DNA of 64,000 bases from Pezicula radicicola. Lineage: Eukaryota; Ascomycota; Leotiomycetes; Helotiales; Dermateaceae. The notes below the pieces were generated by a model. It ran no database searches. It had not been told where the DNA came from and saw only the letters and a program-made list of their open reading frames with translations. Of the stretch, positions 11,444 to 23,483 are shown in pieces; positions within the stretch are counted from its first letter, which is position 1, and the number at the start of each line of letters is the position of its first letter. A program made the position numbers and the translations under genes. The stretch is taken from NCBI GenBank assembly GCA_003008705.1, contig PDUO01000009.1, positions 1,116,001-1,180,000 on the forward strand, given 5' to 3'.

Positions 11444-12326
11444 TTATAACAAGCGGATATGAGGCGACGAGGGAACGGACTTTACTTCAATAGCATCTTC
11501 AGCCGCGTTCGATAGCGAGAGGTATGCGGTCCAGGCGATACCGATTGTCGATACGAAGGGCTGTTAGGACATCAGCATGTATTATCGACCAACAGAGTAA
11601 GACAAAACTCACAAGTTGAAATTGAACTGGCATCAGTCGGAAATTGATAAGCTGGACCAAGGGCCAAACCATGTAGTTTGCCTTCAAGGTTGGGAGGTAC
11701 ATGTCGCGCATCTTGTTGGTAACAGCTCTCTTGCCTCCACCCTCTGCAAGAGTCATCACAGTAAAGAATGTAAATATGCCTATTAGGATAATATATTAAT
11801 ACCTGCTCCTAAAATGCAGTGTAATAGAGCCCTTACCAATAGGTGCAAATGCGAGTTGGTCAACGGCCATTCGCTGGATTGTAGGAACCAATGAACTCTC
11901 CTTGGACATGGGGAAAGTTCTAGTCAGGAACTGAAACCACTTGAACTGGACAGGTGCCATCAGAAATCCATATGCCATAAACCGTGTTAGCCTTTCGAAG
12001 TCGAACGGAGGAGGGAGGGTGCTCGAGTCCGGAATGAGATCGCGGTGTATCAGGGGATTCTTCCTATCCAACTCATGTATCTCAATAGCTAGACCATCCT
12101 CTCTGCTTATTCCGCCAGGTTTTCGTAACGCCGCCAATCGAATCGACGTTATGGACTGTGCCACTGTGTCTGCCACTCCGCCCAGAATAGCGTTTGTGAT
12201 CATCATCGTGAGAACTACCAGGCTGTTAAAAGAGAGTCCGTAGAAACCATGTCAAAGTAATGCCGTACCTGGTCTGTCATTGTAGTAGCTGTTAAATTTG
12301 GCCACCAGCCGTCCCAAAAGCGCCAT
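11444..12326 (-). CDS. Mpv17/PMP22 family membrane protein
   Basis: Four exons on the minus strand: 12269-12326, 11837-12214, 11613-11779, 11444-11560; 239 aa. The family is recognised from MITNAILGGVADTVAQ, the RLTRFMAYGFLMAPVQFKWFQFL block, AVDQLAFAPIGIFTFFTVMTLAEGG (spanning the second intron), and the signature LKANYMVWPLVQLINFRLMPVQFQLPFVSTIGIAWTAYLS (spanning the third). These are four-helix integral proteins of the inner mitochondrial or peroxisomal membrane, related to yeast Sym1 and mammalian PMP22/PXMP2, and may act as channels. A hydrophilic insert (about residues 45-75) between helices one and two is longer than in Sym1, as in the fungal PXMP2/4-like branch. All junctions preserve frame. 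The first acceptor was chosen because a nearer AG gives an immediate stop. Confidence 0.92.
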
Positions 12327-14663
12327 CTCTATCAGGAATATGATGGTATGTACGAGGGGCTACATGGTAGCATACAGTTATTAGCAAAGGGTATGGAAGT
12401 TGAGGTCATGGTTATAGTGTTTTCCCCGAACTCGGGAAGTGTGGTCTGTGACGAAGGCAACGACGATGATCACCATGATAACTTACAACTCGTCCATATA
12501 TAAACTTGCTGTTTATTGCGCGCAGGACTCTGCGCCGGGGAATTTCTAGAACCATATTTGCCAGAAGGAATGGAGAACTTTGAAGGGAGAAGGCGGTAGG
12601 CTATGACGACAATCGCACCGCACAGAACACAAATACTACGGGTCAGCAGATCGGGATCTCTGTCTCTCTTGAACCAGCAATGTAGAGGACCAGGCAATTG
12701 TTCGAAGGATAAGAAGGATAAAGGACACGTTCTCTGGTCAAGGAATTGTTACTCGCAGTGACGTCGGGGCGAATGTGAGATTTGTACGTAGATAAAGGAG
12801 TGGATCGTTGAAGGCCGATAGTGTGCCGTTTCAGGCGAAATCGTGATACATCTCATGTGGCGCAGCTGGTTCAGGCCTTGACACCATTAATTAACTTCAC
12901 TTGCATCATAATCTACTTACAGAGTCTTCATACTTTATATACTTAATTACCTACCCTTATAGCATCTTCTTGTTAGGTAAAGACTTGAAGAACAAGAGGC
13001 TTTAGAGGCCGTCCCTTTCCTAGCAGCATCCACAGGTTTCACGAGAACAGTTTGACGCCAAATGCTGAAATTGGTTCTGAAGAATCTCATGACTTGCCCA
13101 CATCCAGAATGGAAGACGATAGTTGGAAAGATGGCTGTATATTTAAGCTGCTATTAAGCTTGCTTAGCTTGAAAAGAGTAGATAAAAGAGGTTCCATTCG
13201 AGATTTATGCCAAGCCCGCCAACGGCAACAGACTTTTCGATAAAATCTTTCTAGAGAACGGACAGCATAGCCTGAAAACCGAAGTTGATGAAGGCAAAGA
13301 GACTGGTGCTTACTGTCACCTATGTGATGCTGACGCCATTGATGGACGAAGTGGTGGATGGCCGTTCTCTGCAGTCCAGAGTTACCGAATCCTTTTACCA
13401 CGAAATTCACTTGTAAGTTGAGAGCCAGTAATCCGTGGCACGACCTTGCTTCCAGTGAAGAAAGTTACATCTCGGCTTGCAACGGAGCCTTGAGAAGTAT
13501 CCGGGTGTAACCTTTCATGGTCCCTTGCAAGGCCGGTCTCTTCCATGAAGCAGAGTAGCAAGACGGGGCATAGACCAAGAGGAGCAAAATGTCCACCAGA
13601 ACATGGTAGATTCCACGTGCACAGCAATGGAGCCGTCAAGTGTCGGAAAGCAACCTGGAATAAACAGAAAGCACAAGGGGAATATCGAGAATACTCTTCC
13701 CCACTTACAAATGAAGAGTAAGTCGTAATAATCAGACTCCCAATACGAGACATCACGAATTCTACATACTAGTCTTGTTTGATCTTACATGCGGCCACCA
13801 GATGTTGCTAATTAGCACACTAAAGGTGCAACAGAAAAGAATAGCGGATCGGTCAAACTTAATGGCTAATGGCATCATGAATAATGGTACTGCTACCAAG
13901 TGCTGCGGGAACGTGCAAGGATTACTTATGGTTATCTTCTATGTCCTCCCTTCAAGCTTTGTCATTACTAAATACAATACTTCAGTCAGCCTCTGCTAGG
14001 AGGAGCAGTGATTGCTGTGAAAGCTGTCAGACAGATTGTGTTTAGAATCTAGAAGAAAGTTTTCTTGTAAGCGGACCACCAATTCTGCAGATAATCGTTT
14101 GTATTAGCAAGTGCAATTGCATGGTCGGATGGTGCTTTCGCTGCCAGCAGTATCAATCTTGATGCATATATGCAGCAGTACAAACCTTTATACGAGGGAA
14201 ATAAAATGATACGATCAATCAGCCTTGTCTAATTGTAGAAAATTTACTCTGGGGGTTGGCTGGCGAGAACTTGGAGAAACCTTGCTAGAATGCTAACTTA
14301 CCTACAGTACCCTCCCTGCACATCTCACTTGTACCGACATATTCGTGCATTTTTGCTGTAAGAAACTACTCCCCGAAACTACGAATCGAAGTCGCTGGGA
14401 TTTTCGCGCTAGGAAACGCTAACTCTACCTCACAGTCTGATTGTTGAAGTGCTGGGATCTATCCCCGAGCTCGCCGTCTTTGGGATTTAACAAGACTTGC
14501 TTCCGGCCGTAGCAGGACAACACTGTTTATCTGCGACATATTGTTTACTCTGTACTAATTTCTCATTTTTGAGCAGTAGGTGGTCTCTCTGCACTACTAG
14601 CAATTACGATACAATTGCACTTTACATTAAAGCTGTCAACTACCGGGAACCAAAGTTGAGACC
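12327..14663. other. Long intergenic stretch without a supported gene
   Basis: This holds 2.3 kb between the Mpv17 gene and the NRPS-like gene. Open frames at 13052-13243 (+), 13087-13410 (-) and 13382-13756 (-) show no domain, signal peptide or credible splice partners. It includes the promoters of both flanking genes. An undetected non-coding RNA or orphan gene cannot be excluded. Confidence 0.4.
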
Positions 14664-17600
14664 ATGGGTTCAAACACAGAACCTTTCGATCGTAGCCAGA
14701 TTTTTATACTGGACGACGTCCTTACACTTAGAGCTACAGACGAAGACCAAGTACCTCTAATAGCGTATCCAAAGTCTGGTCACGATGTTGCGGATTTCGA
14801 GCTCTTCAACGCTCTAGATTTAGATAGGTTCGTTGACCAAGCCTCAAAGTATTATATACGGCGTGAACTCTTACCAGTGAGGGAACTTTCGGCTTTCAAC
14901 CACCTCATTCTTACTTATCGAAAAGAAACAAGAGACTTACTAATATAAAAAGAACGAACGAAAAGTGGTAGCTCTTTCCGGGCCATCTAATCTCGATTAT
15001 GTGGTATCGATATTCAGCTTGAGTAGGTTAGGCTACACAGTACTTTTACTCTCACCCAGACTGGCTCCAAACGCAATTCTGTCGCTTCTACGAGAGACCA
15101 AATGTAACATAATGGTCCACCCCAACTCTCCACAATTACTAGGAATAATCGCCCAAGTACAAATCGAGCACACTCTCAAAGTAATTCCTATGGCTCAACG
15201 CACAATCTACAACAATCCTACCGACACGTCTCCATACTTCACCCGCCTAGTAAACAAGGAAGCCGAGAAATCCCAGATAGCCATGATATGCCACTCCTCA
15301 GGCTCAACCGGTCTCCCCAAACCAATCTACCAACCCCACGGCCGTGTACTTGCTCCTCTTCCTCGTGGCGCTGGACAAAGTGATTTCAGTTGTTTCCCCT
15401 GGTATCACGGCTGGGGCAATAAAGTATGTATAAACACCATGTTTTTGCGTAAAACTATGTATCTATGGAATTCGAATCAACCGATGACGGCAGATGGACT
15501 TACGAGGGCTTTGATTGCTGTCAGACCTGGAGTGTTACACGCTGTACCGTATGTCATCAAACTTTTGAGTGAGAAGGAAGAGGGTATTGAGGCGATGAGG
15601 GCGTGTACTGAGGTTGTGTATACGGGAAGTCAGTGTCCTCAGAAATTGGGCGATGAGTTAGTTGCTAGAGGTGTAAATCTAGGCACTCTTTTTGGCGCGT
15701 AAGTACTTCACCAGATTCCTCATGTCATCATCAAGAAACTGACCTCTGATGTAGAACCGAATTTAGCATGTTCGGAACCTCCATGAACCGGCCTCCTGGA
15801 GACAATGCTTGGGACTATATTCGAATTTTTCCAGACAAGCAACCATTCGTCAAGATGAAACCATTGGGAGATAATACCTACGAAAGTGTTTTTCTCAAGG
15901 AACTCCCAACGTTAGTTGTAAGCAATTCCGACGACCCACCAGGATCTTTTCACTCTCGAGACATCTTCTCTCCACATGCCACAATTCTGGGAGCTTGGAA
16001 ATATCTAGGTCGGCTTGATGATCGAATAACCTTAGTAAACGGAGAGAAAGTCTTACCAATACCTATGGAAGATCGAATAAGATAAGATATACTTGTTGCA
16101 GAAGCAATCATCTTTGGTATCGAGAAGTCTGTTCCCGGCTTGCTTGTCATTCGTTCCGACAGTGCCCGGGATTTGAATGACCAGCAGTTCATCGATGCAA
16201 TATGGCCGGTTATTCAAGATGCGAATTCTCAGGCTGAAGCTTTCTCGCAGATTTCTAGGGAAATGGTAATTCCTTTGCCCGCTGGAACAGAGTTTCCTTC
16301 AACGGACAAAGGGACTTTTATTCGTGCGAAAACATATAACCAGTTTGCTGATATCATTGAAGAAGTGTATGCGTCATTCGAGGAATCTGCATCAGGAACT
16401 TTGGAGCTAGAAGTCCCTGAACTGGAAGAATACTTGACGCTGAGGTTCACAGATGTTTTTGGCTTAAGTCTTCCCAGCCCTGAAACAGATTTCTTCGTAG
16501 CTGGAATGGACAGTCTCCAAGCTATCCAAGCGAGGCGTCTGATAATGAAAGATCTGTCTGTGGGTGGAAATGTTAGCAAGGTGGGCTTAAATATTGTGTA
16601 CGAGAGTGGAAACGTGGCAAATCTGGCAAGAAGACTGCTTGCAATCCGAACGGGTACGGATTCTTCAGAAGAGAACCAGGATATCTTCAACATTATGCAG
16701 GCATCTATTACCCAAAAGTCAGACTTTTCGAGTCACATTCCTGGCTCTAGCTCTGCACCTGACGGATACTTTGTGGTAACTATACCTATATTTTCTTGTT
16801 GCTATTCGTACCTAACGATGCCCCTAGGTCTTAACAGGAGCCACAGGCTCGCTAGGAGCACATCTTTTAGCACACCTACTCAGTCAACAATCTATTCAAA
16901 AGGTTTACTGCCTAGTACGAGGTTCTAACGCCCTCCAGAGAATAAAATTCTCATTGCACAAATTCGGACTCTCTTCCTTTGCAGAAAACCCACGAATAAT
17001 AGCCTTAACAAGCGATCTCAGTAAACCAGATCTCAGTCTTGAAACATCCATACTTAACGAAATCAAAGGAACAACAACACATATCATTCACGTAGCCTGG
17101 ACCGTAAATTTCAATCTCATATTCCAAGCATTCGAAGATAATATTAAAAGTGTCCACAACCTCATCCAACTATCCCTCTCAACCTCAACCCCAAAACCAG
17201 CAAGTTTCATCTTCTGCTCTTCAATATCCGTAGCCGTAGGAACCCAACAACGTCCGGCACTTATCCCCGAAGGACCAGTCGAAATCTCCCAATGTTCACC
17301 AGGAGGATACGGTCGTTCCAAATTTGTAGCCGAATCCATAATTCTCAACGCAATTGAGAAATTTGGTGTAGATGCATGTATCCTGCGTATCGGTCAAATA
17401 GTAGGAGATTCGAAATATGGGATTTGGAATGAGAAGGAAGCTATACCGTCTATGATTCGATCAGCGTTGGAACTTAAGATATTACCTGAATTGAATATGG
17501 AGTGTTCATGGTTACCAGTTGATATCCTCGCATCTATTATCCTCGAATTATCATTCCTTCACTCAAAAAACGACCAAGAACACGAAGCAAAAACCCCACA

Positions 17601-17943
17601 ACACATCTATAACCTCCAATCTCCCCACACATTCTCCTGGACAAAACACCTCCTCCCCACCCTCCAAACCTCCGGTCTAAATTTCTCCCCGGTCCCCTTC
17701 TCAGTCTGGATTCAGAAACTTAAGGAAAGTGAGAGAAGAAATACAAAAGGAGACGATATCGTAGTTAGGAATCCAGCGGTTAAATTGATTGAGTATTTTG
17801 AGAGGGCTTTTGGGGATGGGAAGGATATGGTTGCAGATGGTATTGTGTTTGATATTAGAGGTGCTGTTAGGGATAGTGTGGGTTTGAGACAGGCGCCTAG
17901 GTTGATTGAGGAGGGGTATATTAGGAGATTTTTGGATACTTGA
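14664..17943 (+). pseudogene. NRPS-like A-T-R reductase (adenylation, carrier, thioester reductase) with one in-frame stop
   Basis: Exons 14664-14876, 14953-15698, 15755-16775, 16828-17943 give 1032 codons. Domain 1 is an AMP-binding adenylation domain: ICHSSGSTGLPKP is core A3, LFGATEFSMFG is A5, and NGEKVLP carries the A10 lysine. Domain 2 is a phosphopantetheine carrier with FFVAGMDSLQAIQ (Ser about 573). Domain 3 is a Thioester-redct/NAD-binding_4 reductase: LTGATGSLGAHLL near 661 and the catalytic YGRSK of an SDR. Such enzymes activate a carboxylic acid and release it as aldehyde or alcohol. A TAA at 16083-16085 (codon 430) interrupts the frame directly after PMEDRIR, a conserved A-domain stretch, and the frame then continues intact for 602 codons. 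No intron removes the stop without losing conserved residues. The rest shows no decay, so the lesion is recent, a sequencing error, or recoded. It is otherwise a single gene without obvious cluster partners. Confidence 0.85.
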
Positions 17944-18749
17944 ATGGTGGTTTGGGGGGAGGGAAGGGATATTTGATGATGGTTAGGGTGTTGGAGACTT
18001 TTTTGTTACAATTGATGTTGGCGTGTTGGTATAATTCTTGAGATTAGTGAGGTATGGTGGTATATAGTGCTTCTTCTTCCTTTTCTTTGTTCTTTGTTTG
18101 CCATTAATGTACAAGTACATATATCTTTACAAGCTTTAATAGGGTACAAATATCTGGTCATGTAAGAGTACAGTGACTTACACTATTTTAAGTTTTTGTG
18201 TACTGGTAAGTCACACAAATCAAGTGAGTTACTATGGTAGTGACTGCATTTTACGGAACATTTTTTTTTAGTTTCTGTATTACCGTTGTTGAAGGCCTTA
18301 AAGTCATAGTTGTGTAATATTCTAGATCCGAACTAATGAGAATAAAACCACCCGCGTTGAATGTTGTCAGATTATACAATACTCTGCTAAGTTCTGAATG
18401 TTACAGCATTTTCGCCATGCTTAGGACGTAATAGGAGCAATCCCTAGGAGCGCCTGTGAACCTTAGTTACCAAGTTATCTTAATGAATTTAGAATAGGTA
18501 GGCAAGGTTACAGATACTATAGTCCAAAACTTCATAGCCTTAGACTTAACTTTGGGTTACTTTTCTTGTATTCCATGATTGCTGTGTGACAAACACAGCA
18601 ACGAAAATAATCCTTCGGTTTAACTTGTGGGAAACATAGACGACATGTAATAATAATCTTACTTACATACTCCAGAAGAAAGAAGTAAACTTATAAAATC
18701 CAATCAGTTCATTAAGCTTTACTTTTAATCGTATACTAGTACTAGTATA
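17944..18749. other. AT-rich convergent intergenic region with a hairpin repeat
   Basis: Both the NRPS-like gene and the galactanase end here. The stretch is AT-rich, has a small self-complementary run around 18732-18750 (actagtactagt), and contains the hairpin element listed separately. No coding signal. Confidence 0.5.
18172..18245. repeat. Short hairpin repeat, copy A (MITE-like)
   Basis: A perfect 9-bp inverted repeat, gtgacttac (18174-18182) and gtaagtcac (18206-18214), flanks a short AT-rich loop. The loop segment cactattttaagtttttg and the closing tagtgact recur at 39582 and 39667 in the second copy. The element also contains aaatcaagtgagttact, the unit of the 46.6-kb tandem array. 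This suggests a small dispersed non-autonomous repeat family. Confidence 0.4.
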
Positions 18750-20178
18750 TTAAGTCTTTAAATTAAAGAAGTTGACCGAACTCCTTGAATATCCAATAGT
18801 TTCAGGATAATTAGAGTAGTCGGCATCGAAGAGGATAGCATCATTACAATCCGATCCAAGAGACGTGTTATTTAACCCTAAGAAATTCGTAATTAATGAT
18901 AGCTCTGCCAGAACGAGTTGATGATTGAAATGCTGGTGTACTTACACGCTGGCTCCCAGTAATGTACTCCCTGACCCAAGCCAAACGGAACTTGCTGAAC
19001 AATACTGATTACATCGTCTGTCCACTCAATCTGCCCCGCTACGCTATATGGAATCTCTGGCTCCGAGGACTCTGGAATTGGGTTGTATTCCCCGTTGCAA
19101 ATAGCAGGATAATCGGTTTCTACGACTTGTAGAGGCTTTTGGTATGCATATGCAAGCCAATTCAAAGTTGTTCTGAGGTTGTCAAAAGTGGCTGCTGTCC
19201 CATAGAATGGATAGAAACTAAATCCGAATACATCCCAGGCACTGGTTTCGACTCCATTCGCCACCATGGCACTGAACCATCTTTGCTGCAACGTAAGGTT
19301 CCATCCATTGTCGATGTGGATCAATACTTGTGGCTTCGTAACTCCAGCGCGAACTGCGTCATCGACTCCGGCCCTGGCACTACAACTTATTAGAATTGAA
19401 GCTTTCTTTTCACATGAAAACGCGCTTACGCTTTGTATAGGGTAGCGAGATTTGAAAAATTCTTAATAGTTGCGCTCCACGGCTCTACGTCTACGTCGGC
19501 GTATCCAACTGGCCAAAGCATACCATGACGGATTTCATTGCCAAGGGCGACTAGCGTTAAGTCGATGCCAGCTTGCTGGAATGATACAAGTGTGTCTTTC
19601 ACATAGCTTCGAAGAGTAGAGCTTAGGGGTCCCAGAGTGGTCGGCCACTTCAACAAATTAGTACTATGTTTTTCTCAAAGAGCAGGAGTCAGAGTCTTGA
19701 GACAGTGTTTCAAGGGCTTAAAACAAAGAAATATGTTGCTTACAGCTGCCGGGGGTGGTTGCTTGTTGGGATCCGCCCAAGAGTCTGAGAAGTGAAAGTC
19801 AAGATAAATCTTGTAGCCTTTATTCTGGAAGCGTTTGGCAAGGTCAAGATTGTAATTTAAGCCATAAGTCCCACCAACTGGATTTACCCAGATACGCAAT
19901 CGAACAGTGTTCATACCACCATCCCCAAGAATATCCTCAGCGGGCCTCGTTTCATTGTTGCGTTCAGTATCTTTGTATATAGATCCACCTTCCTCTAACA
20001 TGAGCAAAGAACTCAAGTCGTGGCCTTTAAAAAATGCTGGGGCAGATTGGCCACTTGTAGCGATTAGTGAGGTTCGGCGAGATTGGGGGGAAGCAGAGGG
20101 ATCTATCTACCTGAAGGGCTGCGATGGCATCGCTGCCACCAATGGCAGCGCCAGACTGAACAAGTGCCAGAACTTCAT
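18750..20178 (-). CDS. Secreted arabinogalactan endo-beta-1,4-galactanase, GH53
   Basis: Five exons on the minus strand: 20111-20178, 19744-20053, 19430-19647, 18946-19379, 18750-18877; 385 aa. The first exon encodes a signal peptide (MKFWHLFSLALPLVAA). GH53 landmarks follow: KGHDLSSLLMLEEGG, the MNTVRLRIWVNP strand, YLDFHFSDSWADPNKQ, LVALGNEIRHGMLWP with the acid/base Glu, FGFSFYPFYG, VVETDYP with the nucleophile Glu, and GLGQGVHYWEPAWLNN near the end. The enzyme cleaves beta-1,4-galactan side chains of pectin outside the cell and fits a plant-associated or saprotrophic lifestyle. Every intron is in frame; the last joins a split Trp codon of the YWEPAW motif. Length is slightly above the typical 330-350 aa because of the C-terminal exon. 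Confidence 0.94.
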
Positions 20179-21017
20179 GGTCTCAATTCTGCAGGGCAGA
20201 ACAAGGGGAGGAGACAAGAAAGTGAAGATAGACCTAACTCCAAGACGAGAGGGCCTTTCATGCTTTATAATGAGAAGACGAACGGCTATGGCTTTGGTAG
20301 GTACAGTACCATGAGAATTGTTCTGACCATTAACATTTCTCCAAATGTACAGGCCACCCCGCCACCTCCGGTGCTGGCCCGAAAAAGAGCAGGCCCAGGA
20401 AAGAGCTCGTATGGGGAACTCCATCTTTGCGCACCAATGGGAATAATGCAAGGAGATGAAAAGGCGGCTCATCCAAAATATCAAAATATGCATACTTTCC
20501 AACAGCTTGTCAACTTCCACAAGAGGAATGGTCATGGTTCATGGACGCAAATTAATCCGTCGCCAAGTACAAATTCCACTGGCAAACTTGCCACGTGAGA
20601 GGTAGAAAAACTGGAAACACGAGAATAAGAATAATGTGGAACTGCTTTGGCTTCGGTTCAGGATTCAGTAGAAATTTAGCTTGACATGACATAGAGCCTT
20701 AATTGATGAGGGACTGCATGCCCTTCGGAAGGATCCACTGTGCTATGCAGTGTGTTCTTTGGACATACAAGCCCTCTGCTGAGAATCATAGCATCGTGGA
20801 GACTCAGCAAGAGTTTGATCATAGTTGGCTCAGACTTGCCTTTACCACTTCACGGTTGTCTGCATGGAGACCCAACGGCATCTTTCAAAGTCCTCAGGTT
20901 ACTGCTTTCGCAGAAACACACGACAAGCAAAGAAGATGAGCTCCCGATGGCACACAGGCTCAACTCAGTAGTATCTGGTTATCATCACAGCCAGAATAAT
21001 CATAGCAACATACCTGA
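20179..21017. other. Promoter region of the galactanase, 3' flank of the ASNSD1-like gene
   Basis: The 839-nt stretch contains several open frames on both strands around 20083-20598 and 20703-21021, none with recognisable content; they overlap the first exon of the galactanase or its leader. No other feature seen. Confidence 0.45.
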
Positions 21018-22993
21018 TTAGGATAAGAGCGTAGTTCCCTTTGTGCTTCCAATTTCCATCTTTGCAGTGCGCGCTCCAAATTGGATCTGTCTTGCGATTA
21101 AAAAGAGGCCTACATTGCTGACGGGTACACTCACTGCTCGTTTCTTTTCTTGTGCAACCGAGTGCATCCCTAACTCATACGCCAACAGCCGAAGAACTTT
21201 CTTTCCAGACTCTATCTGGGGCAACTCTGCCATTTCTGAAGCGGACACTGCAAAGCCACACTTTTCCGAGATCGGGAGCTCTACAGCCCACTTGACAAGC
21301 GATTCGTCAAGGAAGGGAAAACGAGCTTCTCGTCCCCAGTGCGAAATAACGCGGTCATCGCGGCCCAGATTCCGCTTTCCTAGTCTATTAACATCGAGCT
21401 CGAGCTCATCTAGAAGACCCGGGAACCCGTTCCTGCTAAACGCTGTTGCGTGACGAGTGTAGCCGCCAAAAAGTTCGTCGGCACCCAGTCCTGAGAGAAG
21501 AACGCGAGCTGGAGTGGTATAAGCTACAGGACTTGTATCATGATTGGAACTAGCAATGCCGCTTCCACGAGCGGCAAAGTACAACGCATAGGCTATTGAC
21601 AGGTCCATTTCCGTGTTGTGTGGATGAATGAGATTTGTCACCTTTTGTCTGTGCGACACGGTTTCCGTATAGGGGATATTGATCTACATAGTATATCAGT
21701 TATGCGGTGTAGTTAGACAGTTGCTGTGAAACTTACGGCAACGAGTCTCCAAGTCCTCCCGGGGCATACATGTTGCAACTCCTGAAATGACTTTCTTCCA
21801 GTCTCTCTGTCAGGACACAACTCAAAAGGCGAGCATTCTGAAGTGGCTTGGATTATTTCACTTTGGCTGGTAATCACTAGATCCGGTGAATCCTGAGGTC
21901 TGGACTTTTTAGGGCCTTGCTTCTTTTGCCTTGGGCCATTCTGTGCTGCTCGAATAACTCTGGGATTCTCGAATGCAACATTAAGCAGGTCGATGTCTTG
22001 TTCCAGAGGGATGATTTCGTGAGCCATGCGAGCCAACACTGTACAATCCAGTCCGCCTGAGAAGAGAATAGCAACCCTGACCTTGTCAGAGTTTCCTGAG
22101 CCTGGAGGGACTAGGACGTTTTGCACCCTAAGCTTCAGTGACTCGGCTAGCTCGTATCGGAGACTGCTCACTGACTTCGACTGTATATTTAACAAATGGT
22201 CCTGTGATGGTACAGTCCGGTTGAAAATTCCAGTAGATGGCATCTAGCACTCGCAATCAGCCATACATGATCACGCCTAATAGAAGGGAAATGTACTCAC
22301 GAGAGGGTCCGGATCGGTTTTAGTCCAAGGCTGCCTACGCACAGGAAATACTGACACTTTTGTAAGGTCGTCGTCAGAATATGGCGCTGGCAAAATACTA
22401 CCACTGCTGGCACTGCCAGTATAGGAAAGTATGTAGATTGAATCAGCTTCTACCTCCTTCCAGCTGCCTCGTGAGGGATCAGAAGTGCTTGCAAACTCGA
22501 TAGAACCAGGGCAGGCTTCATGGCAGTACATCAGAGAACGTCGTCCAAGACGGTCTCTACCGAAATAGATTTGGTCATGAGACTTGTCATAATAAACGAA
22601 AGCGAATGGGCCTGATATGCTTTTGAGGACCTCGAGCACTGCTGAGGTGGCTTCTGCATCTCCATGAGAAGTGCTTGCTCTCAAGAGTAAATTGAAGATA
22701 GCCTCGCCATCATTACCTACAACAGGTTCCTGACCAATTTTCCAGGCTTCACCATTCCAACACAAGACCGAGCAACTCTTTGGGTCTTTGAATGGCTGAG
22801 GCGTAATGTGGCCCCCTCGTAAAGCCAAGACAGTTGAAGTGAATGACAGTGAGACTTTGGTACCGTCTTGTGCATCCACCTGATCGTGTGTCTCCCCTAG
22901 GTGGTCGGGACCTCTATTGCAGAGCAGGTCTCTGCAGCCTTGGCTAGGGGATTGTCGACCTCTAGTGGAAATCGACACATGTATGCCGCACAT
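21018..22993 (-). CDS. Asparagine synthase domain protein, ASNSD1-like
   Basis: Three exons on the minus strand: 22301-22993, 21737-22243, 21018-21683; 621 aa. The N-terminus MCGIHVSIS is a class II glutamine amidotransferase (Ntn hydrolase) start, with Cys2 exposed after Met removal. An upstream in-frame ATG at 23018 exists but would bury this Cys, so 22991-22993 is preferred. Then come CNRGPDHLG, a GDGEAIFNLL-like segment, and FVYYDKSHDQIYFGRDRLGRRSL. The second half is an asparagine-synthase ATP-pyrophosphatase: ILFSGGLDCTVLARMAHE (PP-loop) and LLSGLGADELFGGYTRH, with GREARFPFLDESLVKWA. The order and length match the fungal ASNSD1/YML096W family rather than true Asn synthetase. Its substrate is not established. 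A charged low-complexity insert (about residues 300-330) interrupts the synthase domain. It is divergent from VPS9. Confidence 0.9.
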
Positions 22994-23483
22994 CTCAAGT
23001 GGTTTCGTATGATTTATCAATGGTGTCTTGGGACCATCTTCCCCATTCGAGTTGACTGCGAAGTTTAACGTGGCTCGAAGGTTGGGGAAGAAGGTGTTGG
23101 GAGCGCGTTGAGTTGTGCAAGATCTGGTGGATTAGATTTCTCAGGAATCTGGACCTCGCTTCCACAATCACAATCCACTTGGTGTGCGGGCCGGTGCCAC
23201 TCTACAGTACAGTAGTAGGTACAGTACAGTAGCTCTTGCACATCAAAACAACTTTAGCTACCTACTTACCTCATACTAACTGCTGAACTCTTGCGACCTG
23301 CATTACTGTACTCCGGGCATGACTCTTTAGAAGGAAGTCACTCGATGTCTGACACTCCAACTCCACTTCCAGCCTCCCAGTCCTCTGCGCCCCATCCAGG
23401 CAACGATTTCGAACTCGTCAAACCCAAAAATACCCCGCCAACATCAAGACATCCTTCCGCCGAACGCAGGCGCTGGTAATTGT
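22994..23483. promoter_or_regulatory. Divergent promoter region ASNSD1-like / VPS9
   Basis: This is a short shared upstream region. It carries a repeated TACAGTACAGTAG motif at about 23201-23233, which also resembles CTACAGTAC motifs elsewhere in the window. A 44-codon open frame (23345-23479) begins with ATG just upstream of the VPS9 frame and is described with that gene. Confidence 0.4.
23345..23479 (+). other. 44-codon open frame just 5' of the VPS9 frame (uORF or unresolved first exon)
   Basis: It starts ATG TCT GAC ACT and ends TAA four bases before the ATG of the main VPS9 frame, in a different frame. Composition (Ser/Pro-rich, ending ERRRW) resembles the disordered start of Vps9 proteins, so it may be the true first exon. 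However, I find no intron of normal size that joins it to the main frame: the GT at 23476 and AG at 23504 would leave about 30 nt and a stop. Alternatives are an upstream regulatory ORF or a sequence frameshift. Confidence 0.35.

Noticed and set aside
13052..13756. Possible genes in the 12.3-14.7 kb gap
   Set aside because: Open frames on both strands lack domains, signal peptides and matching introns; not enough to call a gene.
14940..14952. Stop codons in the NRPS-like gene near 14946
   Set aside because: They fall in a 76-nt intron (14877-14952) with a ttactaat branch point; splicing keeps the frame and the conserved sequence.
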